Shown here piece after piece: positions 44,155 to 52,133 of a DNA stretch of 64,000 bases (within the stretch, counting starts at the first letter, position 1; the number at the start of each line of letters is the position of its first letter). The notes below the pieces were generated by a model. It worked only from the letters and a program-made list of their open reading frames with translations. It was not told the origin of the DNA and did not search any database. The stretch is from Paraherbaspirillum soli (lineage in GTDB: Bacteria; Pseudomonadota; Gammaproteobacteria; Burkholderiales; Burkholderiaceae_D): positions 124,001 to 188,000 of the forward strand of contig NZ_JBHSMT010000005.1 in NCBI RefSeq assembly GCF_042654985.1, written 5' to 3'. Both the position numbers and the translations under genes were made by a program.

Positions 44155-45777
44155 ATGTCCTCCCGCAAAAAATCTCCTCCGACTCTGCAACGCCGCACCT
44201 TTTTACGCCATCTTTCGGTTGGCGCCGGCGCGCTGCTGAGCGGCTCGCATTTGAAGACCGTACTGGCGCAAAACAGTCCGCCGGCATTGATCACCCCGGA
44301 CCAGCTGCGGCCGCAACTGAACAGCGGCATCATGAGCGGCGATATCACACGCGACAAGGCCATCATCTGGAGCCGCGCCGACCGGCCGTCGCGGATGGTG
44401 GTGGAGTATGCGAACAACGAAGCGTTGCGGGATGCGCGCACGCTGACCAGCGCATTGGCGCTGCCCAGCACCGATTTCAGCGCACGGGTCGATCTCAGCG
44501 GCCTGCCGGCCGGACAGCGGATTTTTTACCGGGTGCGTTTTCAGGATATCCGGGATGCATCGGTCTACAGCGAACCGCTGAGCGGCAGCCTGCTGATCCC
44601 GGGCGGCGCCGAGCGCGACATCACGTTCGCCTTTTCCGGCGACGAGGCAGGTCAGGGCTGGGGCATCAACGAGGCCTGGGGTGGCTACCGGATTTATGAA
44701 ACGATGCGCGGTTTCAAGCCCGATTTCTTTATCCATTCCGGCGACCAGATTTACGCCGACGGCCCGATCGAAAAGGAAGTGAAGCTGGATGACGGCACGC
44801 TGTGGCGCAACCTGGTGACGCCAGCCAAGTCCAAGGTGGCGCAAACCCTGGACGATTATCGCGGCAACTTTGCCTACAACCTGCTGGATGCGAACAAACG
44901 CCGCTTTGCGGCGGAAGTGCCGTTCCTGGTGCAGTGGGACGATCACGAAGTACGCAACAACTGGTATCCGGGGCAAAAATTCGGCGCCGCCGAAACCCGC
45001 TATCAGGAGCGCGAGCTGTCGACCTTGGCGGCCTACGCCAAGCGCGCCATGTTCGAGTACAACCCGTACCGGATCGAGCCCAGCGATCCCGAGCGGGTCT
45101 ACCGCATGTTCAATTACGGGCCGCTGCTGGAAGTGTTCATGCTCGACGAGCGCAGCTATCGCGGCGCCAATTCGCCAAATCGCCAAAGCACGCTGAACCA
45201 GGATTCGGCCTTTCTCGGCTCGGCCCAGCTCAGGTGGATCAAGCAGTCCTTGCTGCGCTCGCGCTCGACCTGGAAAGTGATCGCCAGCGACATGCCGATC
45301 TCCATCGTGGTGCCGGACCTGAACCCGGACGTACCACCGGGCACTTACGAAGCCTGGGCCAACGGCGACAATGGCAAACCGCTTGGGCGCGAACTGGAAA
45401 TCGCGGAACTGCTCAGGTTCATCAAGCAGCACGACATCAAGAACGTGGTGTGGGTCACGGCCGATGTGCATTACGCTTCCGCCACCTATTACTCTCCCGA
45501 GAAAGCGCAATTCACCGAGTTCAAACCGTTCTGGGAATTTGTCGGCGGCCCGCTGCACGCCGGCACCTTTGGCCCGGGAGAAATCGACCGCACTTTCGGT
45601 CCGGATGTGCGCTACGTCAGCATCCCCAGCGACATGAAGCAAAACCGCCCGCCGAGCGAACTGCTGCAATTCTTCGGCCTTGGGAAAATCGACGCCAAGA
45701 GCAAGGTCATGACGGTCTCGCTGCACAATATCGACGGCAAAAACCTGTACACCGTCGATTTGCATCCGGAAGCTTGA
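44155..45777 (+). CDS. phoD: Alkaline phosphatase D (Tat-exported)
   Basis: A 540-residue PhoD phosphodiesterase/phosphatase. The Tat signal has RRTFLRHLS with a hydrophobic stretch to VLAQ. The PhoD N-terminal domain (SGIMSGDITRDKAIIWSR) precedes the catalytic domain with FSGDEAG, FIHSGDQIYADGP, QWDDHEVRNNW (metal-binding D, D, H) and VTADVHYASA. PhoD enzymes are Ca/Fe-dependent and help recover phosphate. No pho box was identified with confidence. Confidence 0.93.
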   Translation: MSSRKKSPPTLQRRTFLRHLSVGAGALLSGSHLKTVLAQNSPPALITPDQLRPQLNSGIMSGDITRDKAIIWSRADRPSRMVVEYANNEALRDARTLTSALALPSTDFSARVDLSGLPAGQRIFYRVRFQDIRDASVYSEPLSGSLLIPGGAERDITFAFSGDEAGQGWGINEAWGGYRIYETMRGFKPDFFIHSGDQIYADGPIEKEVKLDDGTLWRNLVTPAKSKVAQTLDDYRGNFAYNLLDANKRRFAAEVPFLVQWDDHEVRNNWYPGQKFGAAETRYQERELSTLAAYAKRAMFEYNPYRIEPSDPERVYRMFNYGPLLEVFMLDERSYRGANSPNRQSTLNQDSAFLGSAQLRWIKQSLLRSRSTWKVIASDMPISIVVPDLNPDVPPGTYEAWANGDNGKPLGRELEIAELLRFIKQHDIKNVVWVTADVHYASATYYSPEKAQFTEFKPFWEFVGGPLHAGTFGPGEIDRTFGPDVRYVSIPSDMKQNRPPSELLQFFGLGKIDAKSKVMTVSLHNIDGKNLYTVDLHPEA

Positions 45778-45909
45778 TAGGTCCGACCTGGTGCAAACCG
45801 GGGGGATTTTACTTAGCGGGATTTAGGCAAGACTGCGTATTCTCGGATACCGCGTTCTCGGATACCATACGGCCCTGTCACCGTAAGATTGCTCCCGTTA
45901 AATATAAAG

Positions 45910-46272
45910 ATGTCTCGCTCTCTACGCCGATTTGCCATCTGGATGGCATTGTTTGCAGTGCTGCTGCCAAGCGTGGCGCGGTTGCTGCCGGCCGCGCATG
46001 GGCAGCCGCCGGGGCTGGGCGATTTGTGTTCAGCAGTCGGTCATCGTCAGGCGCCAGACGCCGGCAATCCGGCCTTGCCAGACCAGCAGCATGCAGGTCA
46101 TTGCCTGCTGTGCTTCATCCATAGCGCAGATATCGGTTTACCACCCGGCGCTGCCGCCTGGGATATCGCTGACAGCAGCAGCGGCAGAGCGTTGCCGCCA
46201 CCGGCCATCACGCTGCCGACCGCAGCCGCCTGGCTCAACCCTCACCCGCGCGGGCCGCCCTTCTTTTCCTGA
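45910..46272 (+). CDS. DUF2946-family exported protein
   Basis: A 120-residue protein with an N-terminal hydrophobic segment (FAIWMALFAVLLPSVARLLP) and the DUF2946 hallmark HAGHCLLCFIHSADIG, a His/Cys cluster that could bind metal. DUF2946 genes often neighbour copper- or TonB-related genes (family knowledge); function is unknown. ATG 45910 is chosen over an upstream in-frame ATA/TTG-led extension. A CxxCxC outer-membrane gene follows. Confidence 0.75.
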   Translation: MSRSLRRFAIWMALFAVLLPSVARLLPAAHGQPPGLGDLCSAVGHRQAPDAGNPALPDQQHAGHCLLCFIHSADIGLPPGAAAWDIADSSSGRALPPPAITLPTAAAWLNPHPRGPPFFS

Positions 46273-46350
46273 TTTACTTCACTGCCGCAAGCGACTTACG
46301 CTAATGGAAGTAGCTTGCTTTACGCATTACAAGTTAAATGAGGAATAGTC

Positions 46351-47376
46351 ATGAATACATCATCAAGCCGCCGGGTCCGGCTCACTTTGCTGCCGCTCGC
46401 GGCTTTGGCTCTCACTGCACTATCCCCTGGCGCTGCATGGGCTTGCGCCAGCTGCGGCTGCACTCTCAGCTCGGATTGGGAAAACCTGGGTTTCGGCGGC
46501 TCTTCCGGACTCAAGCTGGATGTCCGTTACGATTACCTGAACCAGAACCAGCTGCGCAGCGGCACCGGCACCATTTCTCCGGCTGCCGCCAGCCAGATTT
46601 CCAACAACGGCAATCCGCAGGAAGTCGAAAAATTCACGCGCAATAATTACCTGACGCTGGGCCTGGACTACAGCTTCAATCCGGACTGGGGCGTCAATCT
46701 GCAACTGCCTTACATCATGCGCAGCCACAGCACCCTGGGCACCGCATCCGACGGCACCACGCCGGGCGACGGCGGCGGTCAGTACGATTCCAAGACCTCC
46801 AACGTCGGCGACGTCAAAGTCATCGGCCGCTACCAGGGTTTTACGCCGCAGCATAACTTCGGCGTCCTGTTCGGCCTGAAGCTGGCCACCGGCAGCCATA
46901 CCCTGACCGCGATGTCTAGCGATCCCACGGCGCCAGGTCCGGTTCCGATCGATCGCGGTCTGCAGCCGGGCAGCGGCACCACCGACGCCATCCTCGGCGC
47001 CTACTTTATGGATACGCTGAACAAGGATTGGGATTACTTCGTGCAGGGCATCGCGCAGAAAGCGCTCAATTCGAGCGATCAATATCGCCCCGGCGACAGC
47101 GCCAACTTGAACCTGGGCGTGCGCTACATGGGCTTTGACGCGGTCACGCCGCAGCTGCAGCTGAATGCCCGCCGCGTATTGCATGACGTCGGCGCCAATG
47201 CCGACACCATCAGCACCGGCGGCACCCTGGTCTATCTCAGCCCGGGCCTGGTAGTGCCGGTCAGTCAGCAGGTATCGCTCTACGGTTTTGTGCAAGTGCC
47301 GGTGTACCAGAAGGTCAACGGGGTGCAACTGGCGCCGCGTTATACGGCGTCGCTGGGCGCGCGCTTTACGTTTTAG
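46351..47376 (+). CDS. Outer-membrane beta-barrel-like protein with N-terminal CxxCxC
   Basis: A 341-residue exported protein (signal cleavage near AAWA) whose mature end starts CASCGC, followed by alternating amphipathic strands (LGLDYSFNPDWGVNLQLPY; YGFVQVPVYQK) and a terminal F (SLGARFTF), as in outer-membrane barrels. The Cys cluster at the mature N-terminus would be redox-active or bind metal. A GAGGAATAG ribosome-binding site precedes the ATG. With DUF2946 before it and a TlpA-type thioredoxin convergent after it, a metal/thiol theme is plausible but unproven. Confidence 0.75.
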   Translation: MNTSSSRRVRLTLLPLAALALTALSPGAAWACASCGCTLSSDWENLGFGGSSGLKLDVRYDYLNQNQLRSGTGTISPAAASQISNNGNPQEVEKFTRNNYLTLGLDYSFNPDWGVNLQLPYIMRSHSTLGTASDGTTPGDGGGQYDSKTSNVGDVKVIGRYQGFTPQHNFGVLFGLKLATGSHTLTAMSSDPTAPGPVPIDRGLQPGSGTTDAILGAYFMDTLNKDWDYFVQGIAQKALNSSDQYRPGDSANLNLGVRYMGFDAVTPQLQLNARRVLHDVGANADTISTGGTLVYLSPGLVVPVSQQVSLYGFVQVPVYQKVNGVQLAPRYTASLGARFTF

Positions 47377-47518
47377 GGCGACTTCTAAAAACCTACTGCA
47401 GGGTTTGGCAAGCCCGCCAATCTCGGGGCCGCGATGCTCACCAGCTCCGTACGGCTGCAGGTGTTGCAACTTCGTCGCCCCGACCTTGGGCCGCTCGCTA
47501 CGGTTTTTCGAGGTGCCC
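47376..47518. repeat. Structured dispersed repeat, copy C (long form, inverted)
   Basis: Same family as 28463-28607 but in the opposite orientation: the arm GGTTTTTCGAGGTGCCC is at 47502-47518. It starts on the last base of the outer-membrane gene's stop and ends one base before the thioredoxin stop, filling the gap between two converging genes exactly. Confidence 0.88.
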
Positions 47519-48034
47519 TTAAGGCAGCTTGTCTTTTAGTAACGGAGTCACCAGTTTGTCCAGCAGCGGGAGATCGATCTTCGGTTCTCCCACGCTGCCG
47601 TCCTTGCGCAGGATCCCGTGCCGATCGATCACGAAGGTCATCGGCATGCGCCAGATACGGCCGAATCCCTTGAAATTCGCATCGCGCTGAAAAGCGGCCG
47701 GATAGCTGTACTTGGTCATGACCTCGCGCACCACGTGATCGTCCGCCGGATCATCCATGCTGATCGCAATAATCCGCAATCCCTCTCCCTTGTGCTGCTG
47801 GTAGTAGGTTTCCATGGCCGGCATTTCCTCGCGGCACGGCCCGCACCACGAAGCCCAGAAATTCACTATCACCACCTGCCCCAGCTCGTTCTGCATATTG
47901 AAAGCGTCGCCGGCCAGCGTCTTCGCCGTCAGACCGGGGGCGGCCTGCCCTACCCCCATCGCCACCGCCGGCAGCGCAAACAAGACACAACAAAGGGCTA
48001 AAAGCAGGCGCGGCCATGATTGTTTTGAACGCAT
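47519..48034 (-). CDS. TlpA/ResA-like exported thioredoxin
   Basis: A 171-residue periplasmic thioredoxin-fold reductase. A signal peptide (cleavage near AVAMG) precedes FWASWCGPCREEMPAM (active site WCGPC) and a cis-Pro region MPMTFVID. It likely reduces a periplasmic disulfide, as in cytochrome c maturation or copper-site assembly. ATG 48034 is preceded by AAGGAG at good spacing; GTG just before it (48037) is also possible. Its stop abuts the structured repeat. Confidence 0.9.
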   Translation of the reverse strand: MRSKQSWPRLLLALCCVLFALPAVAMGVGQAAPGLTAKTLAGDAFNMQNELGQVVIVNFWASWCGPCREEMPAMETYYQQHKGEGLRIIAISMDDPADDHVVREVMTKYSYPAAFQRDANFKGFGRIWRMPMTFVIDRHGILRKDGSVGEPKIDLPLLDKLVTPLLKDKLP

Positions 48035-48312
48035 CACACACTCCTTATGAAGGCGAGCAGCTTATCACTGCGATTGATGGCGCCGGAAGGGCCTGAAATC
48101 AAACTTATTACACTTGTTTGCAACTTATTTGCGACTTATTTGCAATTAATGCAGCAATTCGTGTCAGCCGTATTGTATTTGGGAGCGTTTAGTACAAACC
48201 TCGTTCATATTCGGGTGCGGCGCACAGCAAAGAGCCATTGACGCCGCAAGTAGACAGATTGACAAATGTAATCCGTACCACATTGAGCATCACTCATTCC
48301 AAGGAGCAGAAA

Positions 48313-48753
48313 ATGAAGGCATTGTTTTTTTCCGCAGCAGTTGCAACAGCACTCTTGACCTCCATCGGTAGCTACGCCCAAACCCCTGCTTCGGCCCCTG
48401 CCGGCAGCACCGGCCTGTGCAATGACGGCTCATACTCTTCCGCTGCCTCAAAAAGCGGCGCCTGTGCCTCGCATAAAGGAGTGAAGGAATGGTACGGTGC
48501 AGCCAAGGCAGCGACACCAGCCGCAGCGGCGCCAGCGCCAACTCCGGCTCCGGCAGCAACCAGCAGCGCCAAGCCAGCGGCGGCGGCTCCAGCAGCAGGC
48601 GGCCCAGGCCAGGTATGGGTCAACACCAGCACCAAGGTATACCACTGCCCAAATACCAAGTACTACGGCAAAACCAAGGCCGGTTCCTACATGTCGGAAG
48701 CGGATGCCAAGTCCAAGGGCTTCAAAGCCGACCACGGCAAAGCCTGCAGCTAA
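48313..48753 (+). CDS. Exported Ala/Pro-linker protein (DUF3761-like)
   Basis: A 146-residue exported protein: signal peptide (cleavage near GSYAQ), then a Cys-containing DUF3761-like segment (GLCNDGSYSSAASKSGACASHKG), a low-complexity Ala/Pro linker (~75-100), and a C-terminal module VWVNTSTKVYHCPNTKYYG that recurs in many proteobacterial secreted proteins. Start ATG 48313 follows AAGGAGCAG. Function unknown. Confidence 0.78.
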   Translation: MKALFFSAAVATALLTSIGSYAQTPASAPAGSTGLCNDGSYSSAASKSGACASHKGVKEWYGAAKAATPAAAAPAPTPAPAATSSAKPAAAAPAAGGPGQVWVNTSTKVYHCPNTKYYGKTKAGSYMSEADAKSKGFKADHGKACS

Positions 48754-48809
48754 GCAACCAAAAGAGCCAGTGATGGCTCTTTTTCATTTCTGCCATAGCG
48801 TTGAAAAAA

Positions 48810-48904
48810 GTAGGGCGGATGAGCGCAGCGTTATCCGCCATTGGATGTACCACATGCGTTGACGCATCCAGTACGGCGGAAGACGCTGCGCTTTTCCGCC
48901 CTAC
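48810..48904. repeat. REP-like inverted doublet, copy 5
   Basis: Left arm GTAGGGCGGATGAGCGCAGC, right arm GACGCTGCGCTTTTCCGCCC + TAC. The arms mix the two core types seen in copies 1-3 and copy 4. Confidence 0.82.
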
Positions 48905-48938
48905 GATGCTGCTAGCGTTTAACTTTAAGGGGAATCTC

Positions 48939-49184
48939 ATGGGAATCATCGCCTGGTTGATAGTGGGTGCAATTGCAGGATGGCTGGCTGGGATATTGGT
49001 CAAGGGCGGCGGTTTCGGCCTGGTGGTCGACATCATCGTCGGTATCGTCGGCGCTTTCATCGGCGGCTGGCTGGCAGGGCTATTGGGGATTCATGTCGGC
49101 GGCGGCTTCCTCTCTTCGATCGTGACAGCCACGGTGGGAGCCGTGATCCTGTTATTCATAGTGCGACTGATCAAGCGCGCCTGA
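48939..49184 (+). CDS. GlsB/YeaQ/YmgE-family small membrane protein
   Basis: An 81-residue glycine-rich protein with three hydrophobic segments (GIIAWLIVGAIAGWLAGILV; GLVVDIIVGIVGAFIGGWLAG; IVTATVGAVILLFIV), typical of transglycosylase-associated/YeaQ stress proteins of unknown mechanism. Start ATG 48939 follows AAGGGGAATC, a good site. The upstream frame runs through the REP doublet and is not coding. Confidence 0.9.
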   Translation: MGIIAWLIVGAIAGWLAGILVKGGGFGLVVDIIVGIVGAFIGGWLAGLLGIHVGGGFLSSIVTATVGAVILLFIVRLIKRA

Positions 49185-49188
49185 TGCG

Positions 49189-49215
49189 AAGAACCCGCCT
49201 GGCGCGGGTTCTTTT
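49189..49215 (+). terminator. Intrinsic terminator
   Basis: Stem AAGAACCCGC / GCGGGTTCTT, loop CTGGC, followed by TTTT, 5 bp after the YeaQ-family stop. Confidence 0.85.
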
Positions 49216-49319
49216 ACATCTGAATAGCATCGTTGACATTTATTTTCATATCATTTCTATAGCGCAATAAGTTCCACCAAGATAGAATCCTCAGACAATT
49301 TCAAGAGGGGAATTCATCC

Positions 49320-52034
49320 ATGGTGTGCTTTACCCGTCGTTTCGTCCGTCATTCCGTCTTCACCGCTTTCACGCTCAGCATCGCTCTCAGCACCTCTGCA
49401 TTCGACGCCGCTGCGGCAACCCCGAATGACACCGTACCTTTAGGCAAATTGCCGCGCTGGGCGCAGCCCCTGGCCTACCATCTCGATTTCCGCGTCGATC
49501 CGCGTCAGAGCGCTTACTCCGGCATCAGCACGATCGAGATTGAGCTCAAGCAGGCGGCCGACCATTTATGGCTGCACGGCCAAGATTTGAGCGTCGGCAA
49601 AGTCACGCTCACCGATCCTGCCAAGCGGACTCACGCGGCGACCTACAGCGTGGCGGCAGCCAAAGAAGGCGTCGCCCTGGTCAATTTCGGCAGCACGCTG
49701 CCGGCCGGCCGCTACAGCGTGAAGCTGGAATTCACTGCGCCGTTCAACGAGCAGTTGGAAGGCTTGTACAAAATCAACCATGAAGGCGCGCCCTACGCAA
49801 TGACCCAGCTGGAAGCGATCAGCGCGCGCTATGCCTTCCCCGGCTTCGACGAACCGTCCTTCAAGACGCCGTACACGCTCAGCCTGACCGTGCCGAACGA
49901 TGAAGTTGCGGTCGCCAACACCCAGCAAATATCCGAAGAAAAAATGGCGGACGGCTGGCGCAAACTCAGCTTCGCCCCGACCCGGCCGTTGCCAAGCTAC
50001 CTGGTCGCATTTGCCGTCGGCCCGTGGGAGATCGTCAAGGGACCGGACATTGCAGCGACACAATGGCGTCAGCATGTGACGCCGCTGCGCGGCATCGCGC
50101 CGCGCGGCGAAGGACAGCGCATGCAGCGCGCCCTGGAGCAGACTCCGGCCATGATCACGGCGCTGGAAGATTATTTCGGCTTGGGCTACCCGTTCGATAA
50201 AGTGGATTTGCTGGCAGCCCCGGATTTCGCCGCGGGCGCGATGGAAAATCCCGGCTTGGTGACTTTCCGCGACTACCTGATGCTGCTCGATGCGCAATCG
50301 CCGGCGACCAACGTCCGCGGCTCATTCAATGTGACGGCGCACGAACTGGCGCATCAATGGTTTGGCGACACGGTGACCATGCCGTGGTGGGACGATATCT
50401 GGCTCAATGAAGCGTTTGCGACCTGGATGCAAAGCAAAATCACCCAGCAACTGCATCCCGAATACCGTGCCGACCTGGAACTCATCAATGGCGCCAACGG
50501 CGCCATGCAAAGCGACAGCCTGGTCAGCGTGCGGCGCATCCGCCAGCCGATCGCCGGCAACGGCGACATCGAAACTGCATTCGACGGCATCACCTACCAA
50601 AAGGGCGCTGCAGTATTGAATATGTTCGAACGCTATCTCGGTGCGGACACCTTCCGGCAAGGGGTACGCAGCTATTTTCAGCAGCATCAATTCTCCAACG
50701 CCACCGCCGATGACCTGATCAACGCGCTAGCCAAGGCATCCGGCAAGGGCAAGCGCTTTGCGCGCGCCATGCAGAGTTTCCTCGACCAGCCGGGCGTGCC
50801 TCAGGTAGAGACCGCCTTGAGCTGGGAACACGGCCAAGCCGTGCTGCGCCTGAAACAACAGCGTTACCTGCCGCTCGGCTCGACCGGCAACCCCAAGCAG
50901 TTGTGGGGCATTCCGGTATGCGTGCGCTACGGCGACGAACATAGCGCCGCCAGCAAAACCCAATGCGAACTGCTCGATCAAGAACAGGGAAAAATCGTGC
51001 TGCAAGGCGCGTCCGCTTCGACCTGGTACATGCCGAACGCGGATGCCGCCGGTTATTACCGGTTCAGCATGGCGCATGAGGACCTGGCGCGCCTGAACCA
51101 ACACATCGCCCGGTTGGCCGATACCGAACAACTGGCGTACGCGGATGCGATCAATGCCGGTTTCCGGCGCGGCGACCTGGATGCGGCGGCCGTGCTGGCT
51201 GCGGCGCCCCGTCTGGCGCCAGCCACAACACGGGAAGTCGCCATCGCCTTGATTCCATCGCTCAAGTGGCTCTCGAAATATGCGGTGCGGACCGATGCGC
51301 AACGCCAGCAATTGGTCGATCTGGCTCGCACGCTCTACCTGCCGCGACTGCAGCAACTGGGCTACCAACGCCGCCCTGGCGACACCCAGGACGATGCGCT
51401 GCTGCGGGCCGAGCTGGCCAATTTCCTGGCGATCGACATGAAGCTGCCGGAAGTGCGTCAGGCCATGCTGGCGCAAGGCGATCAAGCGCTGCAGCCGGAT
51501 GCCGAGCACCGTCTCAACTTGGCAGCGGCCAACCCCGACCTGCTGCGCACCGCTCTGGCTGTGAGCACCCAGGAACGCGGCAAGGCGACCATCGACGCCT
51601 TGATCAAGGCGCTCGGCAACACCAGCGAACCGGCGCAGCGCATGGCGATGTTGTACGGAGTCGGCGCTGCCACCGCAGCGGCTGACGCCGAACGCGCGCG
51701 CAACCTGGCGCTTGATCCGCTGGTGAAAGTCGGCGAAATCAAAACCCTGTTGACAGCCAGCCGGGAAGACGGCGAAGGCCATGACGCCATGTGGCAATGG
51801 TTCACCAGCAACCATGCACAGCTGATCAAGCGCAGCGGCGAAAATTTCGGCGGCAGATTGCCGGGCTTGGTCGGCGGCGACGGTTGCTCGCAAGCCGATG
51901 CCGAACGCCTCAGCGCCTTTTTCGAACCGCGCCTGCATCAACTCACCGGCGCCGATCGCGGCCTGGCGCAAACCCGTGAACAGACGCTGCTGTGCACGGC
52001 ATTGCGCGCCAATCCGGCGGCGACGCTGCATTGA
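49320..52034 (+). CDS. M1-family zinc aminopeptidase (exported)
   Basis: A 904-residue peptidase with a signal peptide (to about residue 33, cleavage near DAAAA). The M1 exopeptidase motif GAMENPG (~305-311) and the zinc site HELAH-x18-E (H341, E342, H345, E364 in WLNEAFATW) are intact, and a long helical ERAP1-C-like domain follows. It resembles secreted puromycin-sensitive-type aminopeptidases rather than cytosolic PepN. A GAGGGGAA ribosome-binding site precedes the ATG. Followed after ~100 bp by an M13 peptidase, so both degrade peptides in the periplasm. Confidence 0.93.
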   Translation: MVCFTRRFVRHSVFTAFTLSIALSTSAFDAAAATPNDTVPLGKLPRWAQPLAYHLDFRVDPRQSAYSGISTIEIELKQAADHLWLHGQDLSVGKVTLTDPAKRTHAATYSVAAAKEGVALVNFGSTLPAGRYSVKLEFTAPFNEQLEGLYKINHEGAPYAMTQLEAISARYAFPGFDEPSFKTPYTLSLTVPNDEVAVANTQQISEEKMADGWRKLSFAPTRPLPSYLVAFAVGPWEIVKGPDIAATQWRQHVTPLRGIAPRGEGQRMQRALEQTPAMITALEDYFGLGYPFDKVDLLAAPDFAAGAMENPGLVTFRDYLMLLDAQSPATNVRGSFNVTAHELAHQWFGDTVTMPWWDDIWLNEAFATWMQSKITQQLHPEYRADLELINGANGAMQSDSLVSVRRIRQPIAGNGDIETAFDGITYQKGAAVLNMFERYLGADTFRQGVRSYFQQHQFSNATADDLINALAKASGKGKRFARAMQSFLDQPGVPQVETALSWEHGQAVLRLKQQRYLPLGSTGNPKQLWGIPVCVRYGDEHSAASKTQCELLDQEQGKIVLQGASASTWYMPNADAAGYYRFSMAHEDLARLNQHIARLADTEQLAYADAINAGFRRGDLDAAAVLAAAPRLAPATTREVAIALIPSLKWLSKYAVRTDAQRQQLVDLARTLYLPRLQQLGYQRRPGDTQDDALLRAELANFLAIDMKLPEVRQAMLAQGDQALQPDAEHRLNLAAANPDLLRTALAVSTQERGKATIDALIKALGNTSEPAQRMAMLYGVGAATAAADAERARNLALDPLVKVGEIKTLLTASREDGEGHDAMWQWFTSNHAQLIKRSGENFGGRLPGLVGGDGCSQADAERLSAFFEPRLHQLTGADRGLAQTREQTLLCTALRANPAATLH

Positions 52035-52133
52035 TGGCTGGAAAAACAAGTTTGTAGGACTGCTTTAAAAACCGTTTAGTGATAGCCTAAAAAGCTGTTT
52101 TTTCCGATGAACTCTCATAAGGATTTTTGACTC

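Noticed and set aside
44203..45765. 520-aa minus-strand frame opposite phoD
   Set aside because: It lies entirely within phoD, which has a Tat signal and complete catalytic motifs. The antisense product shows shadow composition.
50727..52049. 440-aa minus-strand frame opposite the M1 peptidase
   Set aside because: Antisense shadow of a gene with an intact zinc site and helical C-domain.
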